Assembly: GCF_042646425.1 (NCBI RefSeq)
Contig: NZ_JBHRTR010000037.1
Span: forward strand, 1 to 64,000
DNA: 64,000 nucleotides
Reading direction: 5' to 3'
Source: Marinibaculum pumilum
Lineage (GTDB): Bacteria > Pseudomonadota > Alphaproteobacteria > Ferrovibrionales > Ferrovibrionaceae
Below the pieces are notes generated by a model that saw nothing but the letters and a program-made list of their open reading frames with translations, did not search any database and was not told where the DNA came from. The first letter of the stretch is position 1. Each line of letters begins with the position of its first letter. Below are positions 1-8,296 of this stretch, piece by piece. A program made the translations under genes and the position numbers.

Positions 1-4
1 TGCC

Positions 5-70
5 TCCTATGCAGCTGTTGGGTGTGGGAAACCGATACGGTAACGCCTCGCCCGTCGCGCCTGCATAGGA
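5..70. repeat. 10-bp inverted repeat at window edge
   Basis: TCCTATGCAG at 5-14 is exactly repeated in inverse as CTGCATAGGA at 61-70, with 46 bp between. An open frame of 19 codons (ATG at 9, TAG at 66-68) fills the interval, but there is no clear ribosome binding site and the window starts here. It could be the tail of an upstream feature. I do not call a gene. Confidence 0.3.
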
Positions 71-157
71 TCTTGACCCGAGGATCGTGGCAGGACGGCG
101 AAGCTACGCAGCGTCCCTGTCCCGTCGCGGCCCTCGGGTCAAGCCCGAGGGCGACGG
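71..157. repeat. Degraded tripartite palindromic element with TCAAG-loop hairpin
   Basis: The right part is a strong hairpin: CCCTCGGG (131-138), loop TCAAG (139-143), CCCGAGGG (144-151), closed outside by CCGTCG (122-127) and CGACGG (152-157). To the left, 71-86 reads like the loop and one arm (CTTGA then CCCGAGGAT) of a second such hairpin that lost its other arm, and CAGGAC/GTCCCTG sequences lie between them. The layout matches the intact element at 23789-23884, so I read this as a decayed copy. Known: GC-rich palindromes of this style are scattered between genes in many alphaproteobacteria. Inference: non-coding repeat near the 3' end of the large minus-strand gene; it might also slow transcription. 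Confidence 0.5.
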
Positions 158-237
158 TGACACGGCGAACACGCGGAAGAGAAGTGTGAGTCCCACGGGG
201 CTTCTTGCCGTGGGGGCCTTCCGCCGCCGACCCCGCC

Positions 238-3200
238 TCAGCCGTAGCTCAGGTCTGCGAACTGCAGAACGCTGTCGGTGAACAGCCCCAGCAGGCGGAC
301 ATTGCCGCCGCCGATCGTGCCGGTCTGGAAGTCGTTCAGGTAGTAGAGCGCGGAGCTGCTGCCGTCATTGGCGGCGACGACCACCGGGCCGCTGCCGCTG
401 ACCGGGCCGAGGGCCGCCAGCAGGTCGGCGAAGCCGGCCGATTGCAGGCCGCCGGACTGCACCGCCTGGGTGAGATAGACGATCTCGTCGCCGGACAGGT
501 CGACCTGGCCGCTGCCGCGCTGGGTCACGGTGAGGCCGGCGCCGCCCTTGTCGATGGCGCTTTCCAGCTGACTGCCGGCCATCACCTGCACCCTGTCGGT
601 GGCGGTCTGGAAGTTCGCGATCCGGTCGCCGCCGGCGGTGTCGCCGAAGGCGCCGCCCTCGAACTGGCTGGCATAGCCGATCCGGTCGCTGCCGGCGCCG
701 GCCTGCATGACGATCTGGTCCGGGCCGGAGCCGGCGATCACCAGGGTGTCGCCGCCGGCCAGCACGATCCGGTCCGTGGTGGTATTGCCCAGCAGGGTCT
801 CGACGCCGGAGACCTGGGTGGTGACGCCGAAATGGCCGCCGAGATGGACATTGTCGGCGCCGCTGCCGCCGGTCAGCGTCTCCACGTTGAAGGCGGAAAG
901 CGTGTTGCTGCCGTCCGCCAGGGTCAGCCGGTCATTGCCGGCCAGCGGGTTCACCATCGCGACGGTCTGCGGCGAGGCGATGAAGATCGCATCGTCTTCC
1001 GCGACTCCGGTGCCGACGATGGTCTCGATGGCACTGGCGGTCACGGTGCCGCCGCCGGTCAGCTGCACCCATTCCAGGGAGGGGCTGCCGACGATGGTGT
1101 CGACCTGGGCGAACTGGACGCTGTTGTCGGGTGCCGCCGTCAGGGTCACCTGGTCGGCGGTGCTGGCGCCGATCAGGGTCTCCACCCCGGTGACCTGGAC
1201 GCTGGCGGGGAAATGCCCGCCTAGCTGCACCCGGTCCGCGCCGGCGCCGCCGGTCAGGGTCTCCACATTGTAGGCGGACAGGTCGTTGCCGCCGCCGGCG
1301 AGGGTCAGGCTGTCATTGCCGGCCAGCAGGTTCACGACAATGCCGGTCTGTGCCGAGGCCAGCACCACCGCATCGTCGCCGCCGCTGCCGTCGCCCAGGA
1401 TGGTGTCGATCCGGTCGAGGGTGACGGCGCCGCCGCCGCTCAGCCGCACCAGTTCCGCCGTCGCCGACCCGGCCAGGCTGTCGATGCCGCTGATCGTCAG
1501 GCTCTGCGCATCGGTGGCGATCAGGGTGATCCGGTCGCTGGCGGTCGATCCCGCCAGGGTGTCGATGCCGCTGACGCCGAGGGTGGCACCGCCGGACAGG
1601 ATGATCCGCTCCGCGGTGGAATTGCCGGTCAGGGTCTCGATGCCGGAGACCTGCATCGTCGTCCCGAAATGACCGCCGGCATTGACGATGTCGGTGGAGG
1701 CGCCGCCCACCAGGGTCTCGATGTTGAAGGCGGACAGGATGTTGGCGCGGTCCGACAGGGTGACCCGGTCGGCGCCGCCCAGGGTGTTGATGATGCCCCC
1801 TTCGGGTTCCAGCACCACCGACCAGTCGTCCGCGCCGGCGGAACCGGTCAGGGTGTCGATGTTGGTGACCGAAAGCACACCCTGGGTGGCGACGGACACC
1901 CGCTCCGATGCCAGGGTGCCGGTCAGGCTGTCGATCGACGCGATTGTCAGGCTGTTGAGCCCGCTGAGGGTGATCGCATCGGCACTGGCGGAACCCAGCA
2001 CGCTCTCCACCCCGCTGACCGTCAGGCTGGTCGCGGCCGACAGGCTGACGCTGTTCAGTTCCGGCGAGCCGACCAGGCTGTCGATCAGCGCCACCTGCAC
2101 CGCCGACACGCCGGACACCAGCACCCGGTCCGCAGCGGTGGTGCCGATCAGGGTGTCGATGTTGGCCACCGCCATGTCCGTGGTGCCGGTCAGCCGCACC
2201 AGTTCGGGGCCGGCGCCGCCCAGCAGGGAGTCGATGCCGCCGATCGTCGTCGTGTTGCCGCTGCCGGCGATGGTGACATGGTCGGTGCAGGCGCCGCCCA
2301 GCAGGGTCTCCACCGCGCTGGCGGTGAGGGTGGCGCCGCCGGACAGGCTGACCCGATCCGCGCCGGCGCTGCCGGTCACCGTCTCGAACCCTGCCAGGGT
2401 GATGGTCGAGGCCGCACCAAGGCTGACCTGGCCGGGCCCGGCGATGTCGACCAGGGTTTCGATGGCGGAGACCTGGAAGCTCTGGACGTCGTTGCCGTCG
2501 ACCGAGACATGGTCGGCACCGCTGCCGCCGGTGACGGTCTCGACATTATAGGCGGTGATCCGGTTCGCCCCGCCGGCCAGCGCCAGGCTGTCCGCACCGG
2601 CCAGCAGGTTGATGGCGCCTGACCCCTGCGGCTGCAGCAGGATCACCCGGTCGGCCTCCGTCGTGCCGACCAGGGTGTCGATGGCCGCCGCCGCCAGGGT
2701 CTGGCCGCCGCCGGTCAGGGTGACCCTGTCCGCGCCGGCGCTGCCGAACAGGCTCTCCAGCCCGCTGGCGGTCATGGTCGCCGCACCCGACAGGGTGACC
2801 AGGTCGTCGGCGGTGGAGCCGATCAGGGTATCGATGCCGCCGACCAGCATCGCCGAGCCGCCCGACAGGGTCACCATCTCGATCGACGCGCCGGCGGTCA
2901 GGGTCTCGATGGCGGCGACCTGCAGGGTGCGCGAGCCGGCACCGCCGACATGCACCCGGTCGCCGCCGCCGCCGCCGATCAGGCTTTCGATATTGTAGGC
3001 GGAGAGGGTGTTGCCGCCATCCGCCAGCACCAGCCGGTCGCCGCCGCCCAGCAGGTTCAGGATGCCGCCGGCCTGCGTCTGGATCAGGGTGACATGGTCC
3101 GCCGAGGCGGTGCCGGTCAGGGTCTCGATCGCCGCCGCCGCCATCGTCTGGCCGGCGCCCGACATCGCCACCAGGTCGCCGCCGCCAGAGCCGACCAGGG

Positions 3201-5550
3201 TGTCCAGGTCGGTGACCGTGACCGACGCGCTGTTGGTCAGGGTGATCATGTCGGAGGCGCTGGAGCCGGCCAGGGTCTCGATGCCGCCCACCAGCATGGC
3301 CGTCGGCCCGGACAGGGCGATGCGCTGTATTTCGCCGGTGCCGGTCAGGGTCTCGATGCCGGAAACCTGCATGGTGCTGCCGGCGGCACCGCCGACATGG
3401 ACCGCATCCTGGCCACTGCCACCGGCCAGGCTCTCGACATTGAAAGCTGACAGGCTGTTGGTGCCATCGGCCAGCGCCAGCCGGTCGGCGCCGGCCAGCA
3501 GGTTCACGATGCCGCCGCCCTGGGCCTGCGACAGGCTGACATGGTCGGTGGCGGAGGTGCCGGTCAGGGTGTCGATCGCCGCCGCCGTCAGGGTCTGGCC
3601 GCCGCCGGTCATGGTCACCCGCTCCGCGGCGGTGGAGCCGGTCAGGGTATCGATGGCGGAAATCGACAGGGTGGCGGCGCCGGACAGGGCCACCCGGTCG
3701 ACGACGCCGATCCCGGTCAGGGTCTCCAGGCCTGAGACCTGGATGGTATGGCCGGCGAAGCCGCCCAGCGCCACAGAATCCGCACCGGCGCCGCCGGTCA
3801 GGGTCTCCACATTGAAGGCGGAGAAGGCATTGCCGCCATCGGCGAGGGCGAGCCGGTCGCCACCGCCCAGTAGGTTGACGATGCCCCCCTGTTGCGGCTG
3901 CAGCAGGGTGACGGTGTCGCCGCTGGACGTGCCGACCAGGGTATCGATGAGGGCTGCGGCGGCGGTCGCTCCGTCGCCTCCCAGGTTGACGCGATCCGCG
4001 CTGGCGGTACCCAGGATGGTGTCAATGCCGGCAACCGCCACGGTGCCACCGTCCGATAGGGTCACCTGCGAGCCGTTGTAGCAGCCCAGGACGGTGTCGA
4101 TGCTGGAAACCGTTATGGTCTGCGCACATTCGACCTCCAGGAAATCGGCTGTGGCGGAGCCGACCAGGGTCTCGATCTCTGCCACTACCATGGTGCTGGG
4201 CCCGCTGACGGTGACCAGGTCCTCGCCCTCGGACCCGATCAGCCAGGCGATGCCGCTCGCGGTCACGGTCCCCGGCGTCAATAGGCCCAGATTGGAGGCG
4301 TCGCCCGGGTCGCCGATGATCGTGTCGATGTCGGCGACCAGCACCTCGCCGGAGCGGCCCAGGGTGATCCGGTCGGGCGCGCTGCTGCCGAGCAGGATGT
4401 CGAAACCGGAGACCGTCGTCGTCGCGCCGCCGGAGAAGGTGACGGTGCCGAACTCGTCCACCGCGTTCACCAGGGTCTCCAAGTTGGCCACGACAAGGCC
4501 CCCTTCGCAGCCGCAGCCGGGGTCGTTGGTCGTCACCCGATCGGCGCCGGCACCGCCCAGGATGCTCTCGACATTGAAGGCGGAGAGGCTGTTGCCGCCA
4601 TCGGCCAGGATCAGCCTATCCTCGCCGCCGGCCAGGTCCAGCATGATGCCGGTCTCCGGCGCGGTCAGGGTGACCCAGTCCGCACTTTCCGAACCGGCCA
4701 TGGTGGCGATGCCGGAGACGGAGATTGTCGCCGGGGTCGCCAGGATGACGATCTCGTCGGCACTGGTGCCGGTCAGGGTCTCCACATTGCTGACATAGAG
4801 CTGGTCGCCGACCTGGCCGCCGACGGTGATGCTGTCCAGGCCCGTCCCGCCGGCCAGGCTGTCGATGTTGTAGGCGGTCAGGATGTTGCGGCCGTCGGCC
4901 AGCCGCAGCTCGTCATAGCCGCCCAGCAGGTTGATCAGGCCGCCGGTCTGCGCGGCTGCCATGGTGACGGCATCGTCCTGGTCGCTGCCGACCAGGGTGT
5001 CCAGGGCGCTGACCGTCAGGGTCTGGGCGCCGCCGGACAGGGTCACCCGCTCCGCGGCGGTGGAGCCGGTGAGGGTGTCGATGCCGGCCACGGTCATGGT
5101 GGCGCCGGACTGGCCGGATGCCGGCAGCAGGAAGACCCGCTCCGGGCTGCCGGACCCGGCCAGGGTCTCGATCCCGTCGATGGTCAGGGTGTTGCCGCCG
5201 CCCAGCAGGACATGCTGGCCGTCCGGTGCGCCATGCAGGACGGCGACGCCGCTGACGGTCCAGCTGCCGGGGGTGGACAGGGTCCAGTCCGCGGCACCGT
5301 TGCCCACCAGGGTCTCGATATCGGCGAAGGCGCCATAGACAGTGGCGCTGCCGCTGGCCGCCACCAGGTCCGCGCCGGCACCGCCGACATAGAGATTGCC
5401 CTGGCCGGCGCCGCGGAACTGCAGCTCGGTATCGTTCGGTCCGAACAGGATCCGGTCGCCGCCGGCCTCGGTGGTCAGGATCACCTGGGTCTGCGCGGCG
5501 GTCAGCTGAAGCGTCTCGCCGCCCGTCGCGGTCAGGGATACGGTCGTCAT
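238..5550 (-). CDS. Giant secreted repeat protein (RTX-like beta-helix/beta-roll adhesin)
   Basis: Protein of 1,770 residues made almost wholly of a repeat of about 25 residues with consensus like xDTLTGSxxADRVTLSGG followed by a short strand such as TLTVSGI. About every fourth to eleventh unit is replaced by a distinct block (NLLGGxDRLxLADGxNxLSAFNVETL); I count nine blocks from about residue 200 to 1560. The last 180 residues differ: DQIVMQAGAGSDRI and a FQTATDRVQV stretch resemble the C-terminal region of RTX proteins exported by type I secretion, and no N-terminal signal peptide is seen. The start at 5550 (MTTVSL) follows AAGGGG at a suitable distance; an in-frame upstream ATG at 5601 has none. 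Cysteine and lysine are nearly absent, as in calcium-binding extracellular repeat proteins. Inference: a surface or released solenoid protein, perhaps an adhesin or biofilm matrix component. No transporter genes are adjacent in the window. Confidence 0.75.
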   Translation of the reverse strand: MTTVSLTATGGETLQLTAAQTQVILTTEAGGDRILFGPNDTELQFRGAGQGNLYVGGAGADLVAASGSATVYGAFADIETLVGNGAADWTLSTPGSWTVSGVAVLHGAPDGQHVLLGGGNTLTIDGIETLAGSGSPERVFLLPASGQSGATMTVAGIDTLTGSTAAERVTLSGGAQTLTVSALDTLVGSDQDDAVTMAAAQTGGLINLLGGYDELRLADGRNILTAYNIDSLAGGTGLDSITVGGQVGDQLYVSNVETLTGTSADEIVILATPATISVSGIATMAGSESADWVTLTAPETGIMLDLAGGEDRLILADGGNSLSAFNVESILGGAGADRVTTNDPGCGCEGGLVVANLETLVNAVDEFGTVTFSGGATTTVSGFDILLGSSAPDRITLGRSGEVLVADIDTIIGDPGDASNLGLLTPGTVTASGIAWLIGSEGEDLVTVSGPSTMVVAEIETLVGSATADFLEVECAQTITVSSIDTVLGCYNGSQVTLSDGGTVAVAGIDTILGTASADRVNLGGDGATAAAALIDTLVGTSSGDTVTLLQPQQGGIVNLLGGGDRLALADGGNAFSAFNVETLTGGAGADSVALGGFAGHTIQVSGLETLTGIGVVDRVALSGAATLSISAIDTLTGSTAAERVTMTGGGQTLTAAAIDTLTGTSATDHVSLSQAQGGGIVNLLAGADRLALADGTNSLSAFNVESLAGGSGQDAVHVGGAAGSTMQVSGIETLTGTGEIQRIALSGPTAMLVGGIETLAGSSASDMITLTNSASVTVTDLDTLVGSGGGDLVAMSGAGQTMAAAAIETLTGTASADHVTLIQTQAGGILNLLGGGDRLVLADGGNTLSAYNIESLIGGGGGDRVHVGGAGSRTLQVAAIETLTAGASIEMVTLSGGSAMLVGGIDTLIGSTADDLVTLSGAATMTASGLESLFGSAGADRVTLTGGGQTLAAAAIDTLVGTTEADRVILLQPQGSGAINLLAGADSLALAGGANRITAYNVETVTGGSGADHVSVDGNDVQSFQVSAIETLVDIAGPGQVSLGAASTITLAGFETVTGSAGADRVSLSGGATLTASAVETLLGGACTDHVTIAGSGNTTTIGGIDSLLGGAGPELVRLTGTTDMAVANIDTLIGTTAADRVLVSGVSAVQVALIDSLVGSPELNSVSLSAATSLTVSGVESVLGSASADAITLSGLNSLTIASIDSLTGTLASERVSVATQGVLSVTNIDTLTGSAGADDWSVVLEPEGGIINTLGGADRVTLSDRANILSAFNIETLVGGASTDIVNAGGHFGTTMQVSGIETLTGNSTAERIILSGGATLGVSGIDTLAGSTASDRITLIATDAQSLTISGIDSLAGSATAELVRLSGGGAVTLDRIDTILGDGSGGDDAVVLASAQTGIVVNLLAGNDSLTLAGGGNDLSAYNVETLTGGAGADRVQLGGHFPASVQVTGVETLIGASTADQVTLTAAPDNSVQFAQVDTIVGSPSLEWVQLTGGGTVTASAIETIVGTGVAEDDAIFIASPQTVAMVNPLAGNDRLTLADGSNTLSAFNVETLTGGSGADNVHLGGHFGVTTQVSGVETLLGNTTTDRIVLAGGDTLVIAGSGPDQIVMQAGAGSDRIGYASQFEGGAFGDTAGGDRIANFQTATDRVQVMAGSQLESAIDKGGAGLTVTQRGSGQVDLSGDEIVYLTQAVQSGGLQSAGFADLLAALGPVSGSGPVVVAANDGSSSALYYLNDFQTGTIGGGNVRLLGLFTDSVLQFADLSYG

Positions 5551-5871
5551 GATCTGCGGCTGCCCCTTGCCTGCCCGTGCGCCACGCCATTCCTGACACA
5601 AACCGACATGGTCCGGTCACGGTGCGTGACGCCTGATATGGTCAGGTTCGACGGAGAATCTGGCGGTCGGAAGGCAGGCATATGGCCCTCGCATGGCGGG
5701 TACCGGGGGGACCTGTCCAGGGCGCAGCCCACCGGCTGGACATGTGGCACGACCTTTCGGACGGGAAGTGCGGCAGGGTCTTACCAGCGACGTGATGCAG
5801 CGGATAAGGTGTCCCCGCGCGGCATGCTGCATGCCGCGTCAGCGACAGATCATATGGAAGGGGGAGGGCGC
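5551..5871. promoter_or_regulatory. Divergent intergenic region with candidate regulator sites
   Basis: This 321-bp region separates the divergent repeat-protein gene and the SDR gene. It holds a perfect dyad GTCACG-GTG-CGTGAC at 5616-5630, flanked by a direct repeat ATGGTCCGGT (5608-5617) and ATGGTCAGGT (5638-5647) spaced 30 bp apart. The cluster lies 60-100 bp upstream of the repeat-protein start, a normal position for activator or repressor sites. No open frame here looks like a gene. Confidence 0.4.
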
Positions 5872-6639
5872 ATGACCAGGACCGCCATCGTGACCGGCGC
5901 CAGCCGCGGCATCGGCCGCGGCATCGCGCTGCGGCTGGCCGCAGAGGGCTATGACGTGGCGCTGGTGGCCCGCAGCGCCGACACCCTGCAGGACGTGGCG
6001 AAGGAGGTCGGCGCGGCCGGCCGCCGTGCCGTGCCGCTGGCGCTGGATCTGCGGCAGGCGGATGCCGGGGACCGCGCGGTGGCCGGCGCGGTCGAGGCGC
6101 TGGGCGGCGTCGACCTGCTGGTGAACAATGCCGGCGCCACCAAGCGCGGCGACTTCTTCAGCCTGACGGAAGAGGATTTCCAGGACGGCTTCGCGCTGAA
6201 GTTCCACGGCGCGGTGCGGATGACCCGGGCGGCCTGGCCGCACCTGAAGGCGGCCGGTGGCGCGATGGTCAACATCATCGGCGTCGGCGCGCGCAACCCC
6301 TCGCCCGATTTCACCATCGGCGGCTCGGTGAACGCGGCCTGCGCCAATTTCGCCAAGGCGATGGCGCAGATCGGCACCCGCGACGGGGTCCGGGTGAATG
6401 CCGTCCATCCCGGCCTGGTGCGTACCGACCGGCTGATGGTCTGGGTGCGGCAGGCGATGGAGAAGGACGGGCTGGACGAGGCGAGCGTGCTGGCCCGCAT
6501 GGCTGCCGATTCGGAGACCACGCGGATCGGCGAGGTGGAGGATATCGCCGCGCTGGTCGCCTTCCTGGCTTCGCCGGAGGCATCGTTCATCCACGGCTCG
6601 ATCGTCGATATCGACGGCGGCCGAACGCGCGGCATGTAG
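5872..6639 (+). CDS. SDR-family protein lacking the catalytic tetrad
   Basis: 255-residue Rossmann-fold protein. The coenzyme-binding TGASRGIG (residues 8-15) and NNAG (85-88) motifs are intact, as is the C-terminal FIHGSIVDIDGG typical of FabG-like SDRs. The usual Asn-Ser-Tyr-Lys tetrad is not: by alignment of the motifs Asn is K110, Ser is G137 (NIIG), Tyr is G150 and Lys is N154 (GGSVNAACANFAKA in place of YSASKAA). A GGSVNAA version of the motif occurs in a subset of proteobacterial SDRs, so this is probably a conserved variant and not decay. Start chosen at ATG 5872 behind a GGAAGGGGGAGGG tract. It is followed after 14 bp by a small secreted protein gene. Function unknown; a normal dehydrogenase or ketoreductase reaction is doubtful. 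Confidence 0.8.
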   Translation: MTRTAIVTGASRGIGRGIALRLAAEGYDVALVARSADTLQDVAKEVGAAGRRAVPLALDLRQADAGDRAVAGAVEALGGVDLLVNNAGATKRGDFFSLTEEDFQDGFALKFHGAVRMTRAAWPHLKAAGGAMVNIIGVGARNPSPDFTIGGSVNAACANFAKAMAQIGTRDGVRVNAVHPGLVRTDRLMVWVRQAMEKDGLDEASVLARMAADSETTRIGEVEDIAALVAFLASPEASFIHGSIVDIDGGRTRGM

Positions 6640-6653
6640 GAGAGGGACAGCAG

Positions 6654-7112
6654 ATGCGTTCGATCGACAAGGCCATCCGTGCCGCCGCCGTGGCGGCGCT
6701 CGTGGCGGGATTCGCGATCGCAGCCAGGGCCGAACCGGTGCTGCCGATCGACATCCGCAACGCCACCGATTGCGACATCGGCTTCTCCGTCTCGCCCCAC
6801 AAGGGACAGGTGGCGGCGCCGGCGGGTCAGGTGGCGCGGCTGCTGGTGGAGACGCCGCCGGAGGCCGACGGCTCCAACAGCGTCTATCGCCTGGGCAGCA
6901 AGGCGATCGCCGACGGCTGCAGCGCGGCCCTGGCGAAGGTGGAGCAGGACTGGGTCCTGGTGCGCGACCCGGAGGGCGATTTCTACGTCAATCCGGCGGA
7001 CCCGGCGAAGCCGGACAAGAAAAGCGCGGTGGGCGACGGGACCCCGACCTTCGTCTTCGCGACGGAGGACAAGAACAAGGGACCGATCCGCCTCACCCTG
7101 ACCACGGAATAG
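6654..7112 (+). CDS. Small secreted protein of unknown function
   Basis: 152 residues. The N-terminus has two basic residues, a hydrophobic Ala-rich core and ARA-EP, a good signal peptidase I site near residue 26. The mature part has two cysteines (about residues 42 and 85) that could form a disulfide in the periplasm, and a lysine-rich C-terminal third. I recognise no domain. It begins 14 bp after the SDR gene with AGGAGAGGGACAG ahead of its ATG, so the two are probably co-transcribed, with the hydrolase gene downstream. Confidence 0.65.
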   Translation: MRSIDKAIRAAAVAALVAGFAIAARAEPVLPIDIRNATDCDIGFSVSPHKGQVAAPAGQVARLLVETPPEADGSNSVYRLGSKAIADGCSAALAKVEQDWVLVRDPEGDFYVNPADPAKPDKKSAVGDGTPTFVFATEDKNKGPIRLTLTTE

Positions 7113-7156
7113 CACGGCCCGCCGCCGGTGCGGCCCGTCCGACCGAAAGGAAGCCC

Positions 7157-8050
7157 ATGCCCGACGTGAAGGCCAACGGCATCACCATCGCCTACGAGGA
7201 TACCGGCCCGGCGGATGCGCCGCCGGTGCTGCTGATCATGGGGCTGGCGGCGCAGCTGACCCTCTGGCCGCAGGATTTCGTCGACCGGATCGCGGCCGCC
7301 GGCTACCGCGTGATCCGCCACGACAACCGCGATGTCGGGCTGTCGACCCATTTCCGCGACGCCGGGGTACCGGACCTGAACGCGATGATGGACGAGATCC
7401 GCGCCGGGCGCATGCCGGCGGTGCCCTATACCCTGGAGGACATGGCCGCGGATGCGGTCGGCCTGCTGGACGCGCTGCAGGTGCCGAAGGCGCATATCGT
7501 CGGCGGCTCGCTGGGCGGCATGATCGCGCAGCTGGTGGCGGCGCATCACCCGGACCGGGTGGCGAGCCTGGTGCCGCTCTTCACCACGTCCGGCAATCGC
7601 AGCCTGCCGCCGGGCGACCCGGATGCGATGGCGGCGCTGCGCACCCTGCCGGAAGACATGAGCTCGGTGGACTCCATCGTCAGCCATTCGGTCTGGCTGC
7701 GCCGCAAGATCGGCACGCCGGGCTTCCCCTATGACGAGGAAAAGCTGCGCGCCTTCCTGCGCATGCAGGTGGAACGCGACTACGACCCGACCGGCCCGGC
7801 CCGCCAGTTCGCCGCCGCCGTGGTGGCGCAGCCGCGCGATCCGCTGGTGGAGAAGCTGGACGTGCCGACCCTGGTGGTGCATGGCGACCGCGACCCGCTG
7901 TTTCCGATCGAGCATGCACGGCACCTGGCGCAGATAATCCCGGGCGCGCAGCTGAAGGTGATGGACGGCATGGGCCACGACCTGCCGCCCGGCCACGTGC
8001 CGGAGATGGCGGCGGCCATGGTCGCGCATTTCCAGGCGGCGCAGGTTTGA
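7157..8050 (+). CDS. Alpha/beta-hydrolase fold protein
   Basis: 297 residues. Nucleophile elbow GGSLGG with Ser in the middle, GDRDPLFP carrying the probable catalytic Asp, and GMGHD carrying the catalytic His give a complete triad in the usual order; HDNRDVGLS is the oxyanion-side motif seen in esterases related to aclacinomycin methylesterase RdmC. No signal peptide, so cytoplasmic. The start at 7157 has GAAAGGAAG 7 bp upstream. Substrate cannot be told from the sequence: carboxyl-ester, lactone or epoxide hydrolysis are all possible. Third gene of a likely operon with the SDR-fold and secreted proteins. Confidence 0.8.
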   Translation: MPDVKANGITIAYEDTGPADAPPVLLIMGLAAQLTLWPQDFVDRIAAAGYRVIRHDNRDVGLSTHFRDAGVPDLNAMMDEIRAGRMPAVPYTLEDMAADAVGLLDALQVPKAHIVGGSLGGMIAQLVAAHHPDRVASLVPLFTTSGNRSLPPGDPDAMAALRTLPEDMSSVDSIVSHSVWLRRKIGTPGFPYDEEKLRAFLRMQVERDYDPTGPARQFAAAVVAQPRDPLVEKLDVPTLVVHGDRDPLFPIEHARHLAQIIPGAQLKVMDGMGHDLPPGHVPEMAAAMVAHFQAAQV

Positions 8051-8076
8051 GCGCGCACGGCGCCGTCACCTGAGAG

Positions 8077-8183
8077 CGTCACTCGCGTACTTGATACGCG
8101 AGTCCATGCTGCCGCTTCTCAATAGATGCCGGCTCTTATTCAGCCTCGCGGAACCATGGATCGCGACGAGCGCGGTGGTGACG
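8077..8183. repeat. Second copy of tripartite palindromic element
   Basis: Starts with CGTC (8077-8080) directly followed by a perfect 9-5-9 hairpin, ACTCGCGTA, loop CTTGA, TACGCGAGT (8081-8103). A weak middle arm follows (CCATG 8104-8108 with CATGG 8155-8159), then ATCGCG, loop ACGAG, CGCGGT (8160-8176, one wobble pair) and GACG (8180-8183) which pairs with the opening CGTC. The layout (closing stem plus three arms, 23-nt first hairpin) matches 23789-23884. It sits between two convergent genes, so the first hairpin may also stop transcription. Confidence 0.5.
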
Positions 8184-8296
8184 CCTTCCGGAAAACGCAG
8201 CGGCATCCGTGTCCGGGATGTGGGCGCAACGCCGGGAACCCTGCCAAATTGTAGCTGCGCGATAAATCCGGGCGGCGTGCGGCACCGGAGCGCGGC

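Noticed and set aside
9..68. 19-codon open frame at the window start as a small protein gene
   Set aside because: No ribosome site visible, lies within an inverted repeat, and the upstream sequence is not available.
205..5338. Many long open frames on the plus strand opposite the giant repeat gene
   Set aside because: They mirror the repeat pattern, have no ribosome sites, and arise because GC-rich repeated codons lack stops on the other strand.
238..5550. CRISPR-like array in the 75-bp repeats
   Set aside because: Repeats are degenerate, coding, and have no constant repeat-spacer pattern; no cas genes are near.
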